From the NCBI GenBank assembly GCA_009928265.1, contig RFPR01000065.1:1-10943 (forward strand): DNA of 10,943 nucleotides. Direction: 5' to 3'. The position numbers and the translations under genes were made by a program. Positions 1 to 5,585 of this stretch are shown piece after piece (the stretch's first letter is position 1; every line of letters begins with the position of its first letter). The notes under the pieces are model-generated. The model was not told where the DNA came from, did no database searches, and was given only the letters and a program-made list of their open reading frames with translations. The stretch is from Pseudomonadota bacterium. Its GTDB lineage: Bacteria; Verrucomicrobiota; Verrucomicrobiia; Chthoniobacterales; UBA6821.

Positions 1-99
1 CCAGACGATGGCAAGCCCCACCTAGCGGCAGGGCTTGGCCGTCATGGTAGGCGCGGCGCGATAACCGCGAGCGCCCGCAGGCAGTCGCCGATCAGGCTC
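1..99. repeat. Terminal direct repeat (circular overlap), copy 1
   Basis: Bases 1-99 are identical to 10845-10943. An exact repeat confined to the two ends of a contig, ending abruptly on both sides, is what an assembler leaves when it linearises a circular molecule; 99 is also a common assembly k-mer length. The backbone genes inside fit a plasmid. I therefore read the molecule as a circle of about 10,844 bp, and features near either end should be read across the join. A genuine biological terminal repeat is possible but less likely. Confidence 0.9.
12..37. other. Small hairpin just downstream of the 74-aa gene
   Basis: CAAGCCC (12-18) and GGGCTTG (31-37) form a 7-bp stem with a 12-nt loop. 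It lies 4 bp beyond the stop codon of the minus-strand gene at 42-266, where a terminator would be expected. There is no T-run directly after it on the minus strand, so it is at best a weak or Rho-assisted terminator. Confidence 0.3.
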
Positions 100-266
100 A
101 CCTTGTGGGCGCGCATGGTCGGTTGGCCGAGCCAGTGAGCGCGGCGGATCGCGCACAGCTCCCATTGACTACTGCGGTTACGGGAAGCAGCGGCTGCACG
201 AGGGTCTGCTCGCGTGGAGCCACAGCGCGCGCGCCGGTATTCGCGTTTCCAATCGGATTTACGCAT
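42..266 (-). CDS. Small hypothetical protein, 74 aa
   Basis: I do not recognise this protein. The reading frame opens with ATG at 266 and is preceded, after a 6-nt gap, by a textbook Shine-Dalgarno AAGGAG (273-278, minus strand), the best ribosome binding site in the window; this is the main reason to believe it. The product is very basic, with many Arg and Ala, starts MRKSDWKREYRRAR, and shows no signal peptide, membrane segment or clear motif. It lies about 75 bp downstream of the terminator ending the neighbouring operon, so it probably has its own promoter in 273-340, though none stands out. It could be a nucleic-acid-binding plasmid protein, or the remnant of a longer gene whose frame has been lost. 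Confidence 0.5.
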   Translation of the reverse strand: MRKSDWKREYRRARCGSTRADPRAAAASRNRSSQWELCAIRRAHWLGQPTMRAHKVSLIGDCLRALAVIAPRLP

Positions 267-340
267 GACAAACTCCTTCGATGTTCCGGGTAGAGACTAA
301 AGGTGTTGGGCGGTCGGGCTCATCTCGCAAGTGGGGCTAT

Positions 341-372
341 GAAAATTACCCTCCCAGCCGAAGCTGGAAGGG
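341..372 (-). terminator. Intrinsic terminator with UUCG tetraloop
   Basis: Read on the minus strand, CCCTTCCAGC pairs with GCTGGGAGGG (arms at 363-372 and 349-358) to give a 10-bp stem with one G-U pair, closed by a C(UUCG)G tetraloop, an exceptionally stable loop. TAATTTT follows at once. It lies 20 bp past the stop codon of the gene at 392-601, and should end transcription of the 1169-392 gene pair and insulate the 74-aa gene. Confidence 0.85.
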
Positions 373-391
373 GCAGGGGAGGGGGGGGCGA

Positions 392-601
392 TCAGGCGGC
401 CGGTGCGTCGGTCTCGTCCTTGGCCTTCGGCACCGACAGCACGAGCTTGCCGGTGACGCTGACGCCAGGGTTGATCACCAGGGAGAGCGGATGCTCGCCG
501 CTGCTGTTCTCGAAGGCGACGCCGACACGGGTCCAGTAGTCACGGCCATCGACGCGAGAGACGGCGTTGACGGTGTACTTCGGGCCTTTGTTCTCAGCCA
601 T
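392..601 (-). CDS. Small conserved-type plasmid protein, 69 aa
   Basis: Start chosen at ATG 601 (MAENKGPKYTVNAV), because a GGAG Shine-Dalgarno lies 8 nt upstream; the frame stays open further upstream to 760 but that part overlaps the neighbouring gene and is not needed. The central part, around residues 15-32, reads SRVDGRDYWTRVGVAF, then SSGEHPLSLVIN and GKLVLSVPK. This alternation of short beta strands resembles small unnamed plasmid proteins of proteobacteria with a W/F-x-R/E-I/V-GVAF core. No function is established that I can name. There is no signal peptide or membrane segment; the C-terminus is acidic and disordered-looking. It follows the nuclease-like gene in the same direction (79-bp gap) and ends at a strong terminator, so the two are probably one transcript and may act together. 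Confidence 0.7.
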   Translation of the reverse strand: MAENKGPKYTVNAVSRVDGRDYWTRVGVAFENSSGEHPLSLVINPGVSVTGKLVLSVPKAKDETDAPAA

Positions 602-680
602 AAGCGATACTCCAGATGTCACGGGCAAAATTGCACCGTTAACGGAGTATTGGGCGAGAGTGGAAAGTTTCAAGTGTCTC

Positions 681-1169
681 TCATTTATGAGAGACGACGT
701 TGGCGCGCATGATCGCAGGAAGCAGCTCGCTGTCGCGGTGATTGACAGCAACGGCATCATCGACGGCGTAGCGCAGGCAGGCTTTGCCCTTGATGGTCAC
801 TGGTTGGCTGCCGGCGAGGTCGCGATTGCGGAACAGATAGGCGTACGGGGCGTGGCGTGGGGGAAAGACCACGAACCACACCGTCATGTGGAAACAGGTC
901 TCGAACGTCGCCAGGCGCCGGTGCACGTCCAGATCAACGAGGACGTCGCCCTTATGCAGGGCCTTAGCCTTCACGTCGAAGGCAATCAGACCGATGTTCG
1001 GGATACCGACCGCGAAGTCGGGGCGTTTGATCAGCCCGCGCATGTTGGCGGGCACGGTGAACATTGACTGGTCGAGGTAGAAGTACGGCAAACCGTCACG
1101 GTTGAGCCACCCCTGGAAGAGGGATTCGATGCGCTGGCCGCGCGCCCGGTCGGCAGGAGTGATCGGCAT
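681..1169 (-). CDS. PD-(D/E)XK nuclease-like protein, 162 aa
   Basis: The layout fits a minimal PD-(D/E)XK nuclease. An N-terminal helix carries Glu15 (RIESLFQGWL), Asp51 sits in KRPDFAVG, and after a 13-residue gap comes FDVKAK with Asp65 and Lys67, matching E...D...(D/E)xK. Later strands FHMTVWFVVFPPR (about 93-105) resemble the core strands that follow the active site in this superfamily. No methylase, helicase or specificity partner lies nearby, so it is a stand-alone domain. Substrate and role (junction resolution, plasmid processing, defence) cannot be read from the sequence. The start is ATG at 1169; no clear Shine-Dalgarno is seen. It heads a probable two-gene operon with the 69-aa gene at 392-601. 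The superfamily call rests on motif reading only. Confidence 0.7.
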   Translation of the reverse strand: MPITPADRARGQRIESLFQGWLNRDGLPYFYLDQSMFTVPANMRGLIKRPDFAVGIPNIGLIAFDVKAKALHKGDVLVDLDVHRRLATFETCFHMTVWFVVFPPRHAPYAYLFRNRDLAGSQPVTIKGKACLRYAVDDAVAVNHRDSELLPAIMRANVVSHK

Positions 1170-1280
1170 GGGCGCTTATGAGCACCGGTACTTTTTCGCA
1201 CTGACAGGGAGGTTGGCCGTATGGTATCCAAGCGGCGATGTGCCGTGCCGCCGCAGTGAAGTGGTCAGGGGTGCAAATTC

Positions 1281-1634
1281 ATGGCGCGAAAGCCGAAGAA
1301 GGAAATAGAGGTTCGTCCCTCGGACGTTCAGTCATCAGTCGAGGGACCATTCAATTACGCCGTGGTGAGCAAGGAGTTTCTCAAAACTGAGGAGGCTCAG
1401 ATAGCCGCCACCACGGATCCTGTGGTGAAAAAGCGACTTATGACTCGTAAGCTCAAGCGGTATGTGGATAATGCACACACGCTGCTGCACATTTCGATCA
1501 TGCCGAAACTAATCGCTGGTGGCGTCGTAAACGAGCCGCTGGAGCGCATGGAAGAGTTGAAAAGCGCTCGGGCTGAGATAACCCATGCCATAGCTGTTAT
1601 TGAGCAAATGTTGAAGGACGGGGAAGCAGAGTAA
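1281..1634 (+). CDS. Hypothetical helical protein, 117 aa
   Basis: The gene starts at ATG 1281, with AGGGG about 9 nt upstream as a plausible ribosome binding site, and is transcribed divergently from the nuclease-like gene across a 111-bp gap. The protein has a lysine-rich N-terminus (MARKPKKEIEV), a basic stretch at 50-61 (KKRLMTRKLKRY), and an amphipathic C-terminal helix from about residue 85 to 114. No signal peptide, membrane segment or known motif is seen. Codon use is less GC-rich than in the par/rep genes, which suggests a separate history. It may be a small DNA-binding or protein-interaction factor, but that is only inference from charge and helix content. Confidence 0.65.
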   Translation: MARKPKKEIEVRPSDVQSSVEGPFNYAVVSKEFLKTEEAQIAATTDPVVKKRLMTRKLKRYVDNAHTLLHISIMPKLIAGGVVNEPLERMEELKSARAEITHAIAVIEQMLKDGEAE

Positions 1635-1892
1635 CAACGGACCTCTTTTTATGGGTAATCGAGGCCGCTAACCAAGCGAGAGACTGGCACGTCCACCGGG
1701 AGTTTTGATCCGGGCTAGGTCCCTCAGATGTTGCGGTTTCGGCACAGTTGCTAGCGCGCCGTCACTGGGGAGTCTTTTCCCTAGTGACGGCGTCGCACGG
1801 GTTTCTCCGCGTCGCATGCGCGCCAGTCACACCTGCGGATGGCTGAATTGGCGTAGAAAAGGGGGGGGTTTCACAAAAAGCGTGGAACCGTA
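1635..1892. other. Gene-free stretch with a long hairpin
   Basis: No credible protein gene or RNA family is seen between the 117-aa gene and the promoter-like element at 1893. Short open frames here lack ribosome binding sites and family resemblance. The one clear structure is the 15-bp hairpin at 1757-1792. An eight-G run occurs at 1861-1868. Confidence 0.6.
1757..1792. repeat. 15-bp inverted repeat (hairpin)
   Basis: Left arm CGCCGTCACTGGGGA (1757-1771) pairs with right arm TCCCTAGTGACGGCG (1778-1792): 14 Watson-Crick pairs and one G-T pair, with a 6-nt loop. It is the longest stem I found in the window. Neither strand has a T-run after it, so it is not an ordinary intrinsic terminator. 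It could be a protein-binding dyad, a single-strand initiation or nicking structure, or a Rho-assisted terminator for the 117-aa gene. No relaxase is present to support a transfer origin. Confidence 0.75.
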
Positions 1893-1920
1893 TTGACATA
1901 ATAACCGCATACAGATTAAA
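1893..1920 (+). promoter_or_regulatory. Sigma70-type promoter candidate
   Basis: A perfect -35 box TTGACA at 1893-1898 is followed after 16 bp by ATTAAA (1915-1920), or after 17 bp by TTAAAA, as a weak -10 box. The local sequence is AT-rich in an otherwise GC-rich stretch. Transcription would begin near 1926-1928, just before the palindromes and terminator at 1922-1989. Confidence 0.5.
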
Positions 1921-1925
1921 AGTGG

Positions 1926-1989
1926 CCACCACGTGACCGCACGCGTGCACGTGGACATCTCCCGATCCAGGTGGTCGGGGCGGTTTTTT
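1926..1989 (+). ncRNA. Candidate short RNA or attenuated leader
   Basis: The interval between the promoter candidate and an intrinsic terminator is only about 65 nt and encodes no protein. It contains the palindrome GCACGCGTGC (1940-1949) inside a wider inverted repeat CCACGTG/CACGTGG (1929-1954). CCACC near the 5' end can also pair with GGTGG (1970-1974), which forms one arm of the terminator, so alternative folds are possible. Either a small RNA, or a leader controlling the gene at 2173-2916, would explain this. Only sequence layout supports it; I recognise no known RNA family. Confidence 0.35.
1961..1989 (+). terminator. Intrinsic terminator
   Basis: CCCGATCC pairs with GGTCGGG (a 7-bp stem with one bulged T and a 4-nt loop), and six T follow at 1984-1989 four bases after the stem. 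It is 327 bp past the end of the 117-aa gene, so it more likely ends the transcript from the promoter at 1893. Confidence 0.6.
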
Positions 1990-2172
1990 CAAACTGCAAG
2001 ACGGGCGGCGAGAGAGCCGCAACCGCAATGTGACGGCCAACAGGTACGGCATTCGGTGCCCCGGACAGAGGCACGCTAGTCAAGCGCGATCGCAAGAGCC
2101 ATTCCCCGTGAATGGCGGCGGTAGCGTCGGATGATCTTGCAGGCTTGAACGGCCCAACCCGCAAGGGGAGGG
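1990..2172. other. Upstream region of the integrase-N gene
   Basis: No gene is seen. A 7-bp hairpin GCCATTC/GAATGGC with a 5-nt loop lies at 2098-2116. A purine-rich AAGGGGAGGG at 2163-2172 abuts the GTG at 2173 and is closer than a usual ribosome binding site. Confidence 0.45.
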
Positions 2173-2916
2173 GTGTACAACGGCTCAGCGGGGCAACCCG
2201 TCTCGATTGGCTCCGGCCCATCGAGTAGCCACGAACACTCAACACATGACGAAACGAAAGATGGAGCAGTGGATGCGCTGACGTACGACCTACTGAGAAT
2301 CGCCCGCAGAAGCGGGGAGGGGAGCTATGCCACCCAAGCGAACCGCAAGGCGATGCTCAAGCAGATGGCCGCGACCCTCAAGGAGGGCGGGTTCAAGCTG
2401 CCCGGCGCATCCTCCATCAAACCCAAACACATAGAATTCCTCCTCGAACGGTGGCGCGAAGCCGAGGTCAGCGATCGGACCATTCTCAATCGGCTGGCGG
2501 TGCTGCGCTGGTGGGTCGAGGCGGTCGACAAGAAGTCGATTATGGCGCGCGATAACGAGGCCTACGGCGTCAGCAAAGCGCCGGTGGAAGGCAAGGCCCG
2601 CGCGCAAGACCTGGCACCGGAACAGCTACAGTTCATTACCTGCCCGCGCATTCCCGCGAGCGCCACCAAGAGGTTCAACGCCGACGCGACCAATGTTCTC
2701 AAAGCCAAACAGGCCCAGGCCGAAACCGACCTCGGCACGTGGTTCGATGGCAACGCGCGCATCGCCCTTGATGAAGAAGTTATCGGCTTGGGAAGCTACG
2801 GCTTCACACTGACCATCCTTAGCAGCGAAACTCTACCCGACGACCCCGACCAGGAAGAGGATGAGGAAGCTGAACTGGCCGAGCGGTGGACGCCGCGCTT
2901 TGCTTACAAGCGCTGA
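2173..2916 (+). CDS. Integrase-type N-terminal (SAM-like) domain protein lacking a catalytic domain
   Basis: Residues about 36-135 resemble the SAM-like DNA-binding domain at the N-terminus of a family of tyrosine recombinases from plasmids and integrative elements. Recognisable parts are LTYDLLRIARRSGEGSYAT, SIKPKHIEFLLERW, TILNRLAVLRWWVE and NEAYGVS. From about residue 160 the expected catalytic domain (R...HxxR...Y) is absent. Instead there is an unrelated 85-residue tail with GTWFDGNARIALDEEV and a run of Asp/Glu at 223-236. At 247 aa it is shorter than full recombinases of this type. It probably binds DNA without cutting it, or is a decayed chimera. The start is uncertain: GTG 2173 (used here) and GTG 2269 both have poor spacing, and ATG 2246 lies in another frame (see findings). 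Confidence 0.7.
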   Translation: MYNGSAGQPVSIGSGPSSSHEHSTHDETKDGAVDALTYDLLRIARRSGEGSYATQANRKAMLKQMAATLKEGGFKLPGASSIKPKHIEFLLERWREAEVSDRTILNRLAVLRWWVEAVDKKSIMARDNEAYGVSKAPVEGKARAQDLAPEQLQFITCPRIPASATKRFNADATNVLKAKQAQAETDLGTWFDGNARIALDEEVIGLGSYGFTLTILSSETLPDDPDQEEDEEAELAERWTPRFAYKR

Positions 2917-3182
2917 GGGAGCGTGTTCGCGCGGAACGGTTCGACGTCTGCTCTGGCTACTCAATGCAGACCTGCTCATCGAGATGCCTCTACTATGCCA
3001 ACCAATGTTGCCGACTTCCGTTTCTGTATAAGAGCGGACGGCGACAGCGGTGTCCACGAGCCAAGCAGATGGCCCGTAAAATCATTTCTTGTATGACATT
3101 GAAGGAGAGGGCCATCAAGAGCAAGAAAACTGATTCTGGTAGCGTTGTAGGCTCTCTTGCTTGTCGCTCGATGGCAGGTGCG
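2917..3182. other. Gene-free stretch before the origin
   Basis: Open frames exist on both strands here, but they lack ribosome binding sites and look like no family. The stretch separates the integrase-N gene from the AT-rich origin block and may contain the terminator or host-factor sites; no strong hairpin was seen. Confidence 0.5.
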
Positions 3183-3276
3183 ATCTCTTTCATTTTAAAA
3201 TAAAATTGAAAAATCGCTTTCTGTAAATTCTGAATAATGTTCTGAAAAAGCCTTCTGATATTTTCTGTTCTATATA
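3183..3276. other. AT-rich DNA unwinding element of the origin
   Basis: This roughly 95-bp block is strongly AT-rich, unlike its surroundings, and directly abuts the iteron array. It contains five copies of TTCTG in one orientation at 3219, 3228, 3240, 3253 and 3263 (spacing 9, 12, 13 and 10 bp), most followed by A/T triplets. In iteron plasmids an AT-rich block with short 9-13-mer repeats next to the iterons is where the duplex opens and helicase loads. The functional assignment is by position and composition. Confidence 0.75.
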
Positions 3277-3280
3277 GGGC

Positions 3281-3520
3281 GTGAGCAAGTCAGCGGGAAA
3301 GCGTGAGCGAGTCAGCGGGCAAAAGCCTCCAAGCGTGAGCAACTCAGCGGGAGGGTGTGAGCAAGTCAGCGGGCGGCGGCTGCAAGTGCCTGATGTTGCG
3401 TGGGGGGCTTATCCCCAGGCGTGAGCAACTCAGCGGGGGCGGTCGAGGGCGTGAGCAACTCAGCGGGCATCGTGGCTGCAGCCGGATTGGCACAGCAGGG
3501 GGCGTGAGCAACTCAGCGGG
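3281..3520 (+). repeat. oriV: Seven 17-bp iterons: replication origin (oriV)
   Basis: Seven direct repeats of GTGAGCAACTCAGCGGG start at 3281, 3303, 3335, 3357, 3421, 3451 and 3504. Four match this form exactly (3335, 3421, 3451, 3504); those at 3281 and 3357 have AAG for AAC, and 3303 has GAG. Start-to-start distances are 22, 32, 22, 64, 30 and 53 bp, close to whole helical turns, so RepA molecules would sit on one face of the DNA. Iterons bind the plasmid initiator, promote opening and set copy number by handcuffing. The last iteron overlaps the 3' end and stop codon of repA. Unequal gaps and short repeats exclude CRISPR. Confidence 0.93.
3409..3417 (+). promoter_or_regulatory. Probable DnaA box
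   Basis: TTATCCCCA differs from the DnaA box TTATCCACA at one position. It lies in the widest gap of the iteron array (between iterons 4 and 5), which would explain the 64-bp spacing there. Host DnaA commonly helps RepA-type initiators. Confidence 0.5.
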
Positions 3521-4565
3521 GACGAGAGCCGACCTTCCGAGCAGCGCGTGGCTCGGGCAGCGCCAGCACGTCCGGGTCGGCCGGATTGAGCACCAGACCG
3601 GTCTCGGTGAGCTCCAGCGGTAGTTTCGGGAACACTTCCATGACGACGCGCAGGTCGTTGGCGAAATCGCGCCTGAAGAAGCGCAGCTTGCCATAGTCGG
3701 TGCCGAACTGGGTCGCCAGCGCCTCCCAGGAGATCACGGTTCGCTGCTTGATGCGGGTGATGCGGTAGCTCAGCCAGTAGTAGGCATCGAGGGTCCGGGC
3801 GGACGACGCGAATGCCCGCACGGCGCGGATGTTGAGCGGCAGCGCATGGATCTTGAGGCTCTCGTAGAAATCCGAGCTGAGGGTCAGCGAGCTCGGCCAC
3901 AGCGCGCGCTGGTGCATGTTGGGGGACAGCCAGAGCTCGAAGCTGCGGATCGGCGTGATCTTCTCAGTCCGCACACGCCCAGGACCCCAGGCGGACAGCG
4001 TCATCGAGCAGGCGGCCAGGGCATTGAGCTGCTGCTTGAAGGCGGTGAGCGAGCCGCGCGGGCCGCCGTTATCGGGATAGCCCATCTCGCGGACGAAGGC
4101 GGTGAAGGTGTCGTTGAGGTCGATGGTCGGCGAGCGGGTGTACACGGCCTGGCTGCACAGGTGCATCAGGATCAGGCGGGCTTTGGGGCCGTAGGGAAGC
4201 GGCTGAAGGATGGGCGTGCCGGTGTCGTCCCGCAGCGATCCGGCGATGACGTCGAGCGCCATGCTGCCCTGTTTGCGCTCGTAGGAGCGCACGGTGATCG
4301 GGAGCGGCTTATAGGGCAGGCCGCAGATCGCGAGCACGCTGTGAATGTGCCGGAGGTCGTTGGGATCGGCATTGTCGTGCAGGGAGCGCTGCGCAAGCGC
4401 CCGGCGGCGGTTGGCCGCCGGCATCGCGGCGAGGCGGTCGCGCTCGGCCTGACGGGCCTGCAGCTCCTTGTGCTTGAAGATGTAGCCGGCCGTACCGCGC
4501 GCCTGATCCAGCTGGGCGAGCAGGTCGGGATCGCGAATGGCGGCGTCAGCGGACACGTCGGCCAT
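3513..4565 (-). CDS. repA: Plasmid replication initiator RepA (RepA_C family)
   Basis: This 350-aa protein should bind the iterons and start plasmid replication. The middle of the protein carries the core typical of the 'plasmid encoded RepA' family common in alphaproteobacterial plasmids: PLPYGPKARLILMHLCSQAV, a segment with DTFTAFVREMG, then GGPRGSLTAFKQQLNAL, ending in a helical region with DAYYWLSYRITRIKQ and LATQFGTDYGKLRFFRRDF. The length is normal. ATG 4565 (MADVSADAAIRD) is preferred; the frame extends to a TTG at 4595, and neither has a clear Shine-Dalgarno, so translation is probably coupled to the upstream parB-like gene, which it overlaps by 20 bp. Unusually, the origin lies downstream of the gene and the stop codon is inside iteron 7. 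Confidence 0.9.
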   Translation of the reverse strand: MADVSADAAIRDPDLLAQLDQARGTAGYIFKHKELQARQAERDRLAAMPAANRRRALAQRSLHDNADPNDLRHIHSVLAICGLPYKPLPITVRSYERKQGSMALDVIAGSLRDDTGTPILQPLPYGPKARLILMHLCSQAVYTRSPTIDLNDTFTAFVREMGYPDNGGPRGSLTAFKQQLNALAACSMTLSAWGPGRVRTEKITPIRSFELWLSPNMHQRALWPSSLTLSSDFYESLKIHALPLNIRAVRAFASSARTLDAYYWLSYRITRIKQRTVISWEALATQFGTDYGKLRFFRRDFANDLRVVMEVFPKLPLELTETGLVLNPADPDVLALPEPRAARKVGSRPR

Positions 4566-4866
4566 CGGGAATGAGGTCGTCGTCGTTGATGGCAAAGCCG
4601 GCTTGCTTGAGGGCGAGCATGATCACGTGGCGCTTGGAGCAGCGCTGCTGAAAGGCGCGCGTGTGCAGCTCGTCGGCGACAGCGACCGGCAACTCGAGGG
4701 AGACCCTCACAGTCGGGGTCGCAGCGGGTGCCGGAATGATCGCAGGGGGAGCCACCGGAGCCGGCACCTCCGACAGGGTCGGGATGCCCTTGCGGGCGGC
4801 GAAGGCGGAAATCTCCTCGTCGGAGGCGGGGACGCCGGTGATCGGCTTGAAGGCGCGGTTGGTCAT
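4546..4866 (-). CDS. Small RHH centromere-binding protein (ParB/ParG-like)
   Basis: This 106-aa protein has a flexible N-terminal half, with a Pro/Ala-rich linker at about 34-52, and a C-terminal ribbon-helix-helix domain at about 53-91 (VRVSLELPVAVADELHTRAF, then a second helix to KQAGF). That plan matches the small RHH partner proteins of type Ib partition systems, which bind the centromere upstream of the operon, repress the operon and stimulate ParA ATPase through the flexible N-terminus. The start ATG overlaps the parA stop as ATGA (4863-4866), a sign of translational coupling. The gene ends inside repA. The RHH call is from the sequence pattern; the partner role comes mainly from position. 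Confidence 0.75.
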   Translation of the reverse strand: MTNRAFKPITGVPASDEEISAFAARKGIPTLSEVPAPVAPPAIIPAPAATPTVRVSLELPVAVADELHTRAFQQRCSKRHVIMLALKQAGFAINDDDLIPDGRRVR

Positions 4867-5570
4867 GCGGCCTCCTTCACGCTGGTGGTCGCGAACAGGT
4901 CGGTGATCTCGGTGGCGAGGGCATCGAGCTCGGCGCGCGCTTTGTCGATCGAGGGCGAGGGCTCAGTGGCGTGGTGCGGCGTCTGGCCGGTCATGAAGGC
5001 CTCGCGGTACGGCGCCCGCTTGTGCATCACGGTGTCGAAGCGCTGCAGGCCAAGGCGAGCGATTTCCGAGACGGAGTGGCGCTGGTAGTGGGGATCGAGC
5101 GGCTCGAAGAGGTTGAGCAAAAGCCGGTACGGCACCGATCCGCCGAAGTTGTCGTTGAGGTCGGCCAGGTCGCGGACGATCTTGGTCGCCTCGTGGATAT
5201 CGGGCTCGGACGGCTGCGCCGGAATGATGACCAGGTGGCTGCGTCCCATGGCCTGCAACAGGGCCTTCTCGTAGACCCCGGCCACATCGATGAGCACGAG
5301 GTCCGGCGGATTGGGATGGCCGACGATATCCTTGAGGTGGGCGGTGAAGTCGGCGGGCGCGACGGCGGTGACGGTGAGGGCGGCGCGGGATGTCTGGTGG
5401 CGATTGAACCAGCGCTGAACGGTCTGGTTCTCGTCGAGGTCGATGATGTGGACGCCGAGGCCTCGGGCGGTGAACAGGCCGGCGAGCATGATGCAGGCGG
5501 TGGACTTTCCAACGCCGCCCTTGGATGAAGCGATGGTGATGACGGTGGGTCGATGCGGGAATGGGCTCAT
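4863..5570 (-). CDS. parA: ParA partition ATPase, type Ib
   Basis: ParA-family ATPase (235 aa) that moves plasmid copies on the nucleoid. It has the deviant Walker A SSKGGVGKST (residues 15-24, signature Lys17 and P-loop Lys22), the A' motif IIDLDENQT (about 43-50) and Walker B LVLIDVAG (91-98). It lacks the N-terminal HTH extension of type Ia proteins, and its short length and small RHH partner make it type Ib. ATG 5570 (MSPFPHRP) is preferred because family members usually start about 10 residues before the first strand; the frame also has ATG at 5597. It is first in the operon parA-parB-repA, so partition and replication are probably co-regulated from repeats upstream. Confidence 0.93.
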   Translation of the reverse strand: MSPFPHRPTVITIASSKGGVGKSTACIMLAGLFTARGLGVHIIDLDENQTVQRWFNRHQTSRAALTVTAVAPADFTAHLKDIVGHPNPPDLVLIDVAGVYEKALLQAMGRSHLVIIPAQPSEPDIHEATKIVRDLADLNDNFGGSVPYRLLLNLFEPLDPHYQRHSVSEIARLGLQRFDTVMHKRAPYREAFMTGQTPHHATEPSPSIDKARAELDALATEITDLFATTSVKEAA

Positions 5571-5585
5571 GCGTTCACTGCACCA

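Noticed and set aside
1757..1792. Transfer origin (oriT) at the long hairpin
   Set aside because: No relaxase or mobilisation gene and no recognised nic sequence; hairpin alone is not enough.
2886..3203. 105-aa cysteine-rich open frame overlapping the integrase-N gene end
   Set aside because: No ribosome binding site, no family resemblance, and it runs into the AT-rich origin block; composition does not look coding.
3281..3520. CRISPR-like repeat array
   Set aside because: Repeats are only 17 bp, gaps range from 5 to 47 bp, no cas genes are present, and the array adjoins an AT-rich block and repA, so these are iterons.
3846..4574. 242-aa open frame on the plus strand
   Set aside because: Antisense to repA; it lacks family resemblance and a ribosome binding site.
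4971..5528. 185-aa open frame on the plus strand
   Set aside because: Antisense to parA, whose Walker motifs are unmistakable.
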